From positions 62,001 to 126,000 of the forward strand of contig WJYK01000001.1 of the NCBI GenBank assembly GCA_009668225.1: a stretch of 64,000 bases of DNA, given 5' to 3'. A program made the translations under genes and the position numbers. Below are positions 7,081-14,729 of this stretch, in pieces (position 1 is the stretch's first letter; each line of letters starts with the position of its first letter). The notes below the pieces were generated by a model. It did no database searches. It saw only the letters and a program-made list of their open reading frames with translations, and had not been told where the DNA came from. The stretch is from Enterobacteriaceae bacterium RIT693 (GTDB lineage: Bacteria > Pseudomonadota > Gammaproteobacteria > Enterobacterales > Enterobacteriaceae).

Positions 7081-8835
7081 TTGACGACTAATCGACTTGA
7101 CTGGCGTGCCCTGGTGCCTGATACCGAAAGCTATCAGGCAATTTTTGCACAGCCTTATGATACCGACTCTGCCCCTCTTTCTGCGGTTCAACCTCGTTTA
7201 CTTTACGGGATTGAGCAACTCAACCTTTCCGTCTCTTCTGTCGACCTGATGCTGGTAAAAGCACCAGAAGAGCAAGAATATCTGGATCTTATCGCAGCGG
7301 CCGTTGAAGAAACGCGCGGTGAAGCCGAAGCGCTCACCGGCGGACATTACCTCATTGAAGGGAACCGCGTTACGCTACGCCCTGCAGAGCAAACTGACGA
7401 CAACTTCGCTTCCAGCGGAGAAGTTATCGCAGCCGACTGGGTCGAAGCGGAGCAGCTGTTCGGCTGCGTACGCCTGTTTGCGGGCGAAGTTACCCTCGAA
7501 CCCGGACTGATTCATCGTGCTAACGGTGGCGTACTGGTTCTGTCTTTGCGTAGTGTCCTTGCCCAACCCCTGCTGTGGCTACGCCTGAAGCAAATGATGA
7601 TTCAGGGCCGTTTCGACTGGATTTCGCCGGACGAAACCCGCCCGCTGCCGGTCAAAATTCCGTCATTAGCTCTGGACTTCAAATTGGTGCTGGTTGGCGA
7701 ACGCGATTCGCTGGCCGATTTCCAGGAAATGGAAATGGATCTGGCTTCTGCCGCTATCTACAGTGAATTTGAAGATAATCTGCAAATCGCCTCTGCGGAC
7801 GAAATGGCTCTCTGGTGCCAGTGGATATACGCCATTGCCGAGAAGAAGTCACTGCCAGCCCCCGCTGCGGATGCCTGGCAACCGCTGATTCGAGAAGCGG
7901 TGCGCTATACTGGCGATCAGGAAACACTGCCGCTCTGCCCATCATGGATTTCGCGCCAGCTACGTGAAGTCGCACCGTTTACGGAAGAAAGTACCTTCAC
8001 TGCCGCACACCTCCTGCAAATGCTGGAACAGCGTGAATGGCGCGAAGGTTTCCTCGCCGAGCGCATGCAGGATGAAATCCTGCTTGAACAGATTCTGATT
8101 GAAACCGAAGGCGAAATGATAGGCCAGATCAACGCCCTGTCGGTGATTGAGTTCCCGGGTCATCCACGCGCGTTTGGTGAGCCCTCCCGCATTAGCTGCG
8201 TGGTTCACGTAGGCGACGGCGAATTTACCGATGTAGAGCGCAAGGCTGAACTTGGCGGTAATATCCATGCCAAAGGGATGATGATCATGCAGGCGTTTCT
8301 GATGGCTGAGCTACAGCTCGACCAGCAGATCCCGTTCTCTGCATCGATCACTTTTGAGCAGTCCTACAGCGAAGTAGACGGCGATAGCGCCTCGATGGCG
8401 GAACTGTGCGCGCTGATTAGCGCCCTTGCCAATGTCCCGATTTATCAGCACATCGCGATAACCGGCTCCGTCGATCAGTTTGGCCGCGTTCAGCCCGTTG
8501 GCGGGTTGAACGAAAAAGTGGAAGGGTTCTTCCGCATTTGCCAGCAGCGCGAGTTCAGCGGGCTTCAGGGTGTTATTATTCCTTTAGCTAACGTACGCCA
8601 CCTGTCGCTGCATAAAGATGTTCTGGAGGCCGTCGAGCAAAATAAATTCTCGATTTGGGCTATTGACGACGTGGCCGATGCCCTGCCGTTATTGACCAAT
8701 CTCCCGTGGGATGGCGAAGGGCAAAACACCCTGATGCGTGCGGTGCAGGAGCGTATTGCTCAGGCTTCGGCGCCGGATGTTCGCCAGCGCTTTCCGTGGC
8801 CGCTACGCTGGCTCAACTGGTTCAACCACAACTGA
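7081..8835 (+). CDS. ycbZ: Lon-related peptidase LonH (YcbZ)
   Basis: Protein of 584 aa in the Lon-like family (peptidase S16), cellular substrate unknown. TTG start at 7081: the translation from there (TTNRLDWRALVPDTESY) aligns residue for residue with the start of E. coli YcbZ, and a TATAAT box lies at 7039-7044. The C-terminal Lon protease domain keeps the catalytic Ser436 (in GDSASMAE) and Lys479 (in VGGLNEK), 43 residues apart as in Lon. No Walker A motif is visible, and the segment equivalent to Walker B (ANGGVLVLSLRSVL, about residues 147-160) lacks the acidic pair. The gene precedes fabA and its 3' end overlaps the fabA FadR operator. Confidence 0.9.
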   Translation: MTTNRLDWRALVPDTESYQAIFAQPYDTDSAPLSAVQPRLLYGIEQLNLSVSSVDLMLVKAPEEQEYLDLIAAAVEETRGEAEALTGGHYLIEGNRVTLRPAEQTDDNFASSGEVIAADWVEAEQLFGCVRLFAGEVTLEPGLIHRANGGVLVLSLRSVLAQPLLWLRLKQMMIQGRFDWISPDETRPLPVKIPSLALDFKLVLVGERDSLADFQEMEMDLASAAIYSEFEDNLQIASADEMALWCQWIYAIAEKKSLPAPAADAWQPLIREAVRYTGDQETLPLCPSWISRQLREVAPFTEESTFTAAHLLQMLEQREWREGFLAERMQDEILLEQILIETEGEMIGQINALSVIEFPGHPRAFGEPSRISCVVHVGDGEFTDVERKAELGGNIHAKGMMIMQAFLMAELQLDQQIPFSASITFEQSYSEVDGDSASMAELCALISALANVPIYQHIAITGSVDQFGRVQPVGGLNEKVEGFFRICQQREFSGLQGVIIPLANVRHLSLHKDVLEAVEQNKFSIWAIDDVADALPLLTNLPWDGEGQNTLMRAVQERIAQASAPDVRQRFPWPLRWLNWFNHN

Positions 8836-8846
8836 TCGGACTTGTT
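8830..8846. promoter_or_regulatory. FadR operator of fabA
   Basis: AACTGATCGGACTTGTT matches the FadR consensus (AANTGGTCNGACCTNTT type). FadR activates fabA. The site includes the stop codon of lonH (8833-8835). Confidence 0.8.
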
Positions 8847-8847
8847 G

Positions 8848-8865
8848 AGCGTACACGTGTTAGCT
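8848..8865. promoter_or_regulatory. FabR operator of fabA
   Basis: AGCGTACACGTGTTAGCT, the imperfect palindrome recognised by FabR, the repressor of unsaturated fatty acid genes fabA and fabB. It lies directly downstream of the FadR site, so both regulators would act at the same promoter. Confidence 0.85.
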
Positions 8866-8903
8866 AACCTGCGTGCTTCATTATAAAAAGGCTTACTGTA
8901 GAC

Positions 8904-9422
8904 ATGGTAGATAAACGCGAATCCTATACGAAAGAAGATCTTCTTGCCTCTGGTCGTGGCGAACTGTTTGGCGCTGAAGGCCCACGGTTACCCGCGCCTC
9001 CAATGCTGATGATGGACCGCGTGGTCAAAATGACCGAAGACGGCGGTAACTTCGATAAAGGTTACGTTGAAGCAGAATTAGATATTACCCCTGACCTGTG
9101 GTTCTTTGCTTGCCACTTTATTGGCGATCCGGTGATGCCTGGCTGCCTGGGCCTGGATGCCATGTGGCAGCTGGTTGGGTTCTACCTCGGCTGGCTCGGC
9201 GGCGAAGGTAAAGGCCGTGCGCTGGGCGTAGGTGAAGTCAAACTGGCGGGGCAAATCCTGCCAACGGCGAAAAAGGTCACCTACCGTATTCACTTTAAGC
9301 GCGTTATCAACCGCCGCCTGATCATGGGCATGGCCGATGGCGAAGTGCTGGTGGATGGCCGCGTGATCTACACCGCCACCGACATGAAAGTGGGTCTGTT
9401 CAAAGACACTACCGCTTTCTAA
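8904..9422 (+). CDS. fabA: 3-hydroxydecanoyl-ACP dehydratase/isomerase FabA
   Basis: FabA dehydrates 3-hydroxyacyl-ACP and isomerises trans-2-decenoyl-ACP to cis-3-decenoyl-ACP, the entry point to unsaturated fatty acids. The product is 172 aa, equal to E. coli. The hotdog-fold core is clear, with the catalytic His71 in [13 protein letters not shown] and Asp85 in CLGLDAMWQ. Control is by the FadR and FabR sites at 8830-8865. A strong terminator follows at 9448. Confidence 0.98.
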   Translation: MVDKRESYTKEDLLASGRGELFGAEGPRLPAPPMLMMDRVVKMTEDGGNFDKGYVEAELDITPDLWFFACHFIGDPVMPGCLGLDAMWQLVGFYLGWLGGEGKGRALGVGEVKLAGQILPTAKKVTYRIHFKRVINRRLIMGMADGEVLVDGRVIYTATDMKVGLFKDTTAF

Positions 9423-9447
9423 TACGGCCTCGTTAAGCTTTATCGCT

Positions 9448-9483
9448 AAGGCATCCATTGTGTGCAATGGGTGCCTTTTTGTT
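9448..9483 (+). terminator. fabA terminator
   Basis: AAGGCATCCATTG / CAATGGGTGCCTTTTT stem with a 4-base loop and one mismatch, ending in T5. It separates fabA from the following ABC transporter operon. Confidence 0.9.
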
Positions 9484-9587
9484 ATCAGTTGCAAGCGAAC
9501 GCACGAATTTTCGCCGTGGTTTTTATGGCGTTAATTGCTTAAACAACGTTCGAAATCACAAATCGTGAAGATAAAAAACGGCCCCTC

Positions 9588-9615
9588 TTGTCTGAAAAAT
9601 GTTATGCGTTATGTT
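9588..9615 (+). promoter_or_regulatory. candidate promoter of the ABC importer operon
   Basis: TTGTCT (9588-9593), 16-base spacer, TATGTT (9610-9615), about 40 bases before the first gene. I see no Fur box or other recognisable operator in 9484-9654. Confidence 0.35.
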
Positions 9616-9654
9616 GATTTTTAGTTTCTCGAATGTAACTAGAGGTTAACAATA

Positions 9655-10743
9655 ATGTCGAATAAGTTACGTGTCTCTTTCCTTGCTTCTGCCGTTCTGC
9701 TCTCTACCTCCGCGCTTTCTGCCGTGCCTCAGGGCTATCCGGCTGATTATCAGAAAATCATTGATGCCGCGACTAAAGAAGGCAAAGTGGTACTCTACTC
9801 CACCACCGACACCAAAACCGCCGCGCCGCTCATTCAGGGCTTTGAGGCCGCTTACCCGGGTATCAAGGTAGAATATAACGACATGAACAGCACCGAGCTG
9901 TATAACCGTTATATCAGCGAGCAGGCCGCAGGCGGGACCAGCGGTGACGTTGTCTGGAGCTCTTCGATGGACACTGCCTTGAAGCTCGCCACCGACTATG
10001 CTCAGGAGTACAAATCCCCCGAACAAGGCCAGTTGCCTAAGTGGGCGGTATGGAAAGACAAGGCGTACGGCACCACCTACGAGCCGGTTATTTTTATCTA
10101 CAATAAACGCCTGATCCCGGCAAACGAAGTGCCTGAAAGCCACGAGGCGCTGGCCAAACTGATTGCCAGCCAGCCGGATAAATTCAGCAAAAAGGTCACT
10201 ACCTACGATATCGAAAAATCCGGTCTTGGTTTTATGCTCTCCGTCCAGGATTACAAGGCCGATCCGAACTACTTTAAAACGCTGGCAGACATAGCCAAAG
10301 GGGGTCTTTCGGTCCAGTCTTCCACCGGGACGATGATGGAGCGTGTTTCCTCCGGTGAGAACCTGATTGGCTTCAACATCCTGGGCTCCTACGCCGAAGC
10401 ACGCGCCAAAACGGATACCTCTCTCGGTATTGCCTGGCCGAAGGACTATACCCTGGTGCTGTCACGCGTATCCTTTATCAGCAGTGAAGCCAAAAACAGC
10501 AACGCGGCAAAGCTGTGGATTGACTACGTGCTGTCTGAGAAAGGACAAAATATTCTTGCCAACAAGGCCGATATTCCGTCCATTCGTAATGATATCGACG
10601 GTGACAACGATATCGACGGTATGACTAAGAAGCTCGGCAATGCGCTAAAACCAATCCCGGTTGATGAAACCCTGCTGGAATACCTGCAGCAGAAAAAACG
10701 TCTGGACTACATCAAGCAGTGGCGCGAAGCCGCCGCGAAATAA
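9655..10743 (+). CDS. ABC transporter periplasmic substrate-binding protein (AfuA/FbpA-like)
   Basis: Periplasmic binding protein of the COG1840 type, 362 aa, with a Sec signal peptide of about 23 residues (ending LSA before VPQGYP) and no lipobox. The core motifs VVLYSTTDTKTAAPLI, YPGIKVEYNDMNSTELYN and DVVWSSSMD are typical. Relatives transport ferric iron or sugar phosphates (AfuA). No adjacent Tyr-Tyr pair, the hallmark of ferric iron binding in FbpA, is present, so iron is not favoured; the substrate is unknown. An Asp-rich stretch DIDGDNDIDG at residues 313-322 looks like a calcium loop. It is the first gene of a three-gene operon (RBS AGAGG at 9641). Confidence 0.85.
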   Translation: MSNKLRVSFLASAVLLSTSALSAVPQGYPADYQKIIDAATKEGKVVLYSTTDTKTAAPLIQGFEAAYPGIKVEYNDMNSTELYNRYISEQAAGGTSGDVVWSSSMDTALKLATDYAQEYKSPEQGQLPKWAVWKDKAYGTTYEPVIFIYNKRLIPANEVPESHEALAKLIASQPDKFSKKVTTYDIEKSGLGFMLSVQDYKADPNYFKTLADIAKGGLSVQSSTGTMMERVSSGENLIGFNILGSYAEARAKTDTSLGIAWPKDYTLVLSRVSFISSEAKNSNAAKLWIDYVLSEKGQNILANKADIPSIRNDIDGDNDIDGMTKKLGNALKPIPVDETLLEYLQQKKRLDYIKQWREAAAK

Positions 10744-10831
10744 TCCTTTGATGAGGCGCACCGTCCGGCTGCGCCTCGCTTAACCCGAACACATTAGGCT
10801 ATTCAGGCTTACTGACCTGAGGGATCGTTAC

Positions 10832-12601
10832 ATGGATGCATTACGCAGAAAGTGGCAGAGCCTGCCGCGCGGCATCGTGGTGCTGATAACTGCGCTGGTT
10901 ATCTATATTCCACTGTCGTTTATCGTTATACAGAGCTTCCTTTCGGCGCCGTTTTTTTCGCCGTCGAAAGAGTGGAGTATTGAGTCCTTTGAGTTCATCT
11001 TCACCGACTCCGATTTTTACCTGGCGCTGAAAAGCGGCTTTATCCTGGCCTTTGGGCTGGTGATTATTGCCATCCCGCTGGGCGGCATTCTGGCTTTCCT
11101 GATGGTTCGTACCGACCTGCCCGGCAGGCGGATCATTGAGCCGCTGATTCTGGTGCCTATCTTCGTATCTCCTATGGTGCTGGGATTCGGCTACGTGGTG
11201 GCCGCAGGCCCGGTCGGTTTCTTCTCTCTGTGGGCTCAGTCGCTGCTTGGTTTCGTGCCGTGGAATATCTACGACATGTCGAGCATCGTGGTGATTGCCG
11301 GCCTGACGCACGTTCCCCATGCCTATCTCTATATTTCCTCGGCGCTACGTAGCGTAGGCTCTGATGTGGAGGAAGCGGCCCGCATCGCAGGCGCAACGCC
11401 GCTTCAGGTGATGACTGCCGTCAGCCTGCCGATGGTGCGCCCGGCGATGCTTTACGCCACCGTGCTGCTGTTCTTCCTCGGGCTGGAAGTTTTCGGCCTG
11501 ATGCTCGTCCTGGGCGATCCGGAAGGCAATATGGTGCTGGCGACCTACCTCTACAAGCTCACCAATAAGCTCGGCACGCCTTCTTATCACCTGATGGCTG
11601 CCGTCGCCGTGGTGCTGATTTGTATCACTATTCCGCTGGTCATGCTGCAACGCCGCCTGATGCGCACGGCAAATCGCTTTGTCACCGTCAAAGGCAAAGC
11701 CTCTCAGGCGCGCGCCTTACCGCTTGGAAAATGGCGCTGGGTCGCAGGCGCTGTGGTGGCGTTCTGGCTGACCGTTACCATCGGTGTACCGCTGATTGGC
11801 GTTATCCTTCGTTCCTTTATTTCCAACTGGGGCGTGGGCGTTTCGCTGTGGGATGAGCTGTCGCTCAATACCTTCCGCACTATCTGGGAACAGCCCAACC
11901 TGCTGCGGGCCATCGTCAACTCTATGGCGATTGGCGTCATCGGCGGTGCGCTGGCGGTGGTTTGCTACCTGTTTATCGGCATCGCTATGCACAGAAAGCC
12001 GGATAACGTCACTCGTTTCTTAGACTACAGCGTGCTGGTACCCCGTGCCGTGCCTGGCCTGCTGGCCGGTCTGGCCTTTCTGTGGGTGTTCTTATTCCTG
12101 CCCATGTGGCTCGATAACGCGCTGAAATCCGGCTGGCTTTCGGGTATGCCGTGGTCCCAGTGGCTGCGGGATAACCTTATCGTCTGGTTGCGCTCGCTGC
12201 GCAGCACGATATTCAGCGTCTGGCTGGCCTATACCGTCGTGTGGATGGCCTATGGCCTGCGCCTTATCTCGTCTACCCTGCTGCAGGTTGGGCCGGAGCT
12301 GGAAGAGGCCGCCCGCAGCACCGGGGCAAGCCGCGGACAGATTACCCGTCACGTCACCATCCCATTGTCGCGCTACGGCCTGATTGGCTCCTGGCTGCTG
12401 ATGTTCCTGATCTTTGAGCGTGAATATTCTACCGGTGTCTACCTGCTTTCACCCGGCACCGAAACCATCGGCTCAATGCTGGTTTCGCTGTGGGCGGCAG
12501 GCGCCATCGATATTGTCGCCGCACTTTCCTTTATCAATATTCTGTTCGTGGTGTTAGGGCTCGGCATTGCCCTTCGTTTTGGAGTGAAATTACATGATTG
12601 A
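10832..12601 (+). CDS. ABC transporter permease, fused two-domain (FbpB-like)
   Basis: Inner-membrane permease of 589 aa carrying two BinPD-type transmembrane domains in one chain, as in FbpB/AfuB. Two EAA loops are seen: EEAARIAGATPLQVMTAVSLP in the first half (about residue 180; landmark only) and EEAARSTGASRGQITRHVTIP in the second (about residue 490), each contacting one ATPase subunit. About 12 transmembrane helices are expected. It starts 88 bases after the binding protein and overlaps the ATPase gene by 8 bases, which implies translational coupling. Confidence 0.88.
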   Translation: MDALRRKWQSLPRGIVVLITALVIYIPLSFIVIQSFLSAPFFSPSKEWSIESFEFIFTDSDFYLALKSGFILAFGLVIIAIPLGGILAFLMVRTDLPGRRIIEPLILVPIFVSPMVLGFGYVVAAGPVGFFSLWAQSLLGFVPWNIYDMSSIVVIAGLTHVPHAYLYISSALRSVGSDVEEAARIAGATPLQVMTAVSLPMVRPAMLYATVLLFFLGLEVFGLMLVLGDPEGNMVLATYLYKLTNKLGTPSYHLMAAVAVVLICITIPLVMLQRRLMRTANRFVTVKGKASQARALPLGKWRWVAGAVVAFWLTVTIGVPLIGVILRSFISNWGVGVSLWDELSLNTFRTIWEQPNLLRAIVNSMAIGVIGGALAVVCYLFIGIAMHRKPDNVTRFLDYSVLVPRAVPGLLAGLAFLWVFLFLPMWLDNALKSGWLSGMPWSQWLRDNLIVWLRSLRSTIFSVWLAYTVVWMAYGLRLISSTLLQVGPELEEAARSTGASRGQITRHVTIPLSRYGLIGSWLLMFLIFEREYSTGVYLLSPGTETIGSMLVSLWAAGAIDIVAALSFINILFVVLGLGIALRFGVKLHD

Positions 12602-13664
12602 GTTATCGGTCGAGAACCTGCACTTAACCTACGGCGACAACCCGGTGCTGAAAGGCGTTTCCATGGATCTCAAACGCGGTGAGGTCGTCTCACTGCTTGG
12701 TCCTTCCGGCAGCGGCAAAACCACGCTGCTACGCGCCGTCGCCGGGCTGGAAAAGCCCACCCAGGGCACTATTGTTATCGGGAAAAGCAACGTTTACGAC
12801 GGTGCGTCCCGTAAAGAGATCCCAGCGGAGGAACGTAACCTGGGGCTGGTATTCCAGTCTTATGCCCTGTGGCCGCATAAAACCGTCTTTGAAAATGTCG
12901 CTTACCCGCTAAAGCTGCGTAAAGTGGCGACGGCGGAGATCAATCAGCGGGTGCAGGCGGTTTTGCATCAGCTGGGCCTGGGTCACCTCGGCCAGCGCCA
13001 TCCTTATCAGCTTTCCGGCGGGCAGCAGCAGCGCGTGGCCATTGGCCGGGCGCTGGTGTATAACCCACCGGTGATTTTGCTGGATGAGCCGCTTTCCAAC
13101 CTGGATGCGAAGCTACGCGAAGAGGCGCGCGTCTTCCTGCGTGAGCTGATTATCAAGCTCGGCCTGTCAGCGCTGATGGTTACCCACGACCAAAACGAAG
13201 CGATGGCGATTTCCGACCGAATCCTGCTGCTGAATAACGGCAAAATAGAGCAACAGGGCACGCCGCAGGAGATGTATGGCTCGCCGCAAACGCTCTTTAC
13301 CGCCGAGTTTATGGGCAGCAACAACCGCCTGAACGGCAAGGTGACCGAAGTGCGCGACGGCAAAGCACGCATCGAAGGCTGCGACTGGGCGCTATGGGGG
13401 CAAGCAGGCGCTGGCGTAGTGGCCGGGCAGGAAGGCACGGCGGTGATTCGCGTTGAGCGCGTCCGTATTGCAGACCAGCCGGGAGAAAACGGCATGACGC
13501 TGCCGCTGTTGACCAGCATGTATTTAGGCGACCGTTGGGAGTATTTATTCCGTACCGCGGGGGATGATTTCGTTATCCGCGCCTACGGCAATGAAATGCG
13601 TGACGCTCAACCGCATCATCTGCAGCTGCCAGAACAGCACGTCTGGATTTTCCCTAAACCCTGA
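12594..13664 (+). CDS. ABC transporter ATP-binding protein (FbpC/PotA-like)
   Basis: Cytoplasmic ATPase of 356 aa. Walker A is GPSGSGKTT (about residues 37-45), the signature LSGGQQQR lies near residue 140, and Walker B is VILLDEPLSNLD followed by the switch His in VTHD. The C-terminal 115 residues form a TOBE-like regulatory domain, as in FbpC and PotA. It completes a full importer with the two genes before it. A strong terminator (13691-13720) closes the operon. The substrate is not inferable from this subunit. Confidence 0.9.
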   Translation: MIELSVENLHLTYGDNPVLKGVSMDLKRGEVVSLLGPSGSGKTTLLRAVAGLEKPTQGTIVIGKSNVYDGASRKEIPAEERNLGLVFQSYALWPHKTVFENVAYPLKLRKVATAEINQRVQAVLHQLGLGHLGQRHPYQLSGGQQQRVAIGRALVYNPPVILLDEPLSNLDAKLREEARVFLRELIIKLGLSALMVTHDQNEAMAISDRILLLNNGKIEQQGTPQEMYGSPQTLFTAEFMGSNNRLNGKVTEVRDGKARIEGCDWALWGQAGAGVVAGQEGTAVIRVERVRIADQPGENGMTLPLLTSMYLGDRWEYLFRTAGDDFVIRAYGNEMRDAQPHHLQLPEQHVWIFPKP

Positions 13665-13688
13665 TTGATTTTACATGGGCTCAAAAAG

Positions 13689-13721
13689 GCGAAACCTCCG
13701 CACGGCGGAGGTTTCTTTTTC
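13689..13721. terminator. bidirectional terminator between the ABC importer and rmf
   Basis: An 11-bp perfect stem GAAACCTCCGC (13691-13701) / GCGGAGGTTTC (13705-13715) with loop ACG, followed by TTTTT on the plus strand and by CTTTTTG on the minus strand. It serves both convergent transcripts. Confidence 0.92.
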
Positions 13722-13735
13722 TAAAGAGACAGTGA

Positions 13736-13903
13736 TTACGCAGTAACCGCCCTGTCTTCCATGGCTTCTCGCCAGCCTCCCATCCAATAGGACCTCTGAT
13801 TCAGAGTCTGATATGGACAAATCTCTTTTGAGCGTCCGGCGATACCTGCTTGATAACCACGTTGATGTGCCCGTTCCAGGCGATCTCGTTTTTGTCTCTT
13901 CAT
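13736..13903 (-). CDS. rmf: Ribosome modulation factor
   Basis: Rmf converts 70S ribosomes into inactive 100S dimers in stationary phase. The gene encodes only 55 residues, so it is easily overlooked. The minus-strand frame starts at the ATG complement 13901-13903 and reads MKRQKRDRLERAHQRGYQAG, continues with IAGRSKEICPYQTLNQRSYW and MGGWREAMEDRAVTA, then TAA. This equals E. coli Rmf in length and almost in sequence. GAGGG lies 9 bases before the start. An 82-residue frame on the same strand that covers this stretch is a shadow. Between pqiC and fabA, rmf keeps its E. coli place except for the intervening ABC operon. Confidence 0.97.
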   Translation of the reverse strand: MKRQKRDRLERAHQRGYQAGIAGRSKEICPYQTLNQRSYWMGGWREAMEDRAVTA

Positions 13904-14102
13904 GCCTCGTTTCCCTCATTACATTGTCTGGTGGAAAAGAAAACAGTGATTACAAAGTGTGCAACCACAGGTAATCAATAACGCGAAATGGCATGAGCGT
14001 CAATGCGCAAAATTCACGCCAATGTCATATTTATGCGCTATTCTGGTTATCTTTTCGGCGAAAAGTCGGGCTATCTCAGCGCTAAGCGGTTCACAAAAAA
14101 AG
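13904..14102. other. rmf upstream region
   Basis: About 200 bases without a gene, between rmf and the pqiC terminator. It must hold the rmf promoter, known elsewhere to respond to ppGpp and CRP-cAMP. A minus-strand TTGATT-N17-TTGTAA combination is possible but too weak to call. Confidence 0.4.
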
Positions 14103-14142
14103 AAAAGCTGCGACCACCCATCGGTGAAAATCGCAGCTTTTT
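14103..14142 (-). terminator. pqiABC terminator
   Basis: AAAAGCTGCGA (14103-14113) pairs with TCGCAGCTTTT (14131-14141). On the minus strand the stem is followed by CTTTTTTT, a good rho-independent terminator after pqiC. Confidence 0.85.
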
Positions 14143-14162
14143 CGTACCAATCATTTTACCTA

Positions 14163-14729
14163 TTAATTAAGCCGTGTGAGCTCCGAAGCCATGCTCTTCG
14201 CTTCCTGCTGCCAGCCCTGCGCCAGCGTTTTCACCATCGCGTCGTAGCCGTCATCCTGCTGCTTCAGTTCGATATGGAACGGACGCTTGATGATCTCACC
14301 CTGGCGCTTCAGCAACCACTCTCCGCTGACAATTACCTTACCGTCGTAGCGGCCGTGGAAGCCGGTCACGTTCACGCTTAGCGCTTCCTGATCGTTTCCT
14401 AACGGCTGAGAAGCAACCACCCAGCCAGGCAGCGCGCTACTGAGGTTACTCACCAGCGTATTACGCAGCTGCTGGTCCAGCGGGCTGGCCCACAGATTAC
14501 TGGATGCAATGACGTACTGCACATCGGTCGTCTGGTAAACCACCCCGGTACCCGCCAGGAAATCAGGGACCGTAATCTGATCGACCCACAGTAAGTGGCT
14601 TCCCGGCTGGCTCACGGCCTGCATAACAGGCTGTGAGCTTTGCGGCAGCTGATAGTACGTCTTGCCGTTATCGCTGCCGCTACAGGCGGACAGCGTTAAA
14701 ACGGCGGCTAGCGTGAGCCACTTTTTCAT
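14163..14729 (-). CDS. pqiC: Outer membrane lipoprotein PqiC
   Basis: Third component of the Pqi lipid transport system (188 aa), anchored in the outer membrane, where it docks the PqiB tube. A lipoprotein signal peptide is visible: MKKWLTLAAVLTLSAC, with the lipobox LSAC and Cys16 as the acylated residue. The rest fits the ABC-type transport auxiliary (PqiC/YmbA) domain. Its start overlaps the pqiB stop by 4 bases (ATGA), implying coupled translation. Confidence 0.95.
   Translation of the reverse strand: MKKWLTLAAVLTLSACSGSDNGKTYYQLPQSSQPVMQAVSQPGSHLLWVDQITVPDFLAGTGVVYQTTDVQYVIASSNLWASPLDQQLRNTLVSNLSSALPGWVVASQPLGNDQEALSVNVTGFHGRYDGKVIVSGEWLLKRQGEIIKRPFHIELKQQDDGYDAMVKTLAQGWQQEAKSMASELTRLN

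Noticed and set aside
9484-9654. Fur box upstream of the ABC importer
   Set aside because: Looked for because of the FbpA-like family; no GATAATGATAATCATTATC-like sequence was found.
13671-13919. 82-residue minus-strand frame over the rmf locus
   Set aside because: It overlaps rmf in another frame and runs through the terminator; rmf is supported by clear homology.
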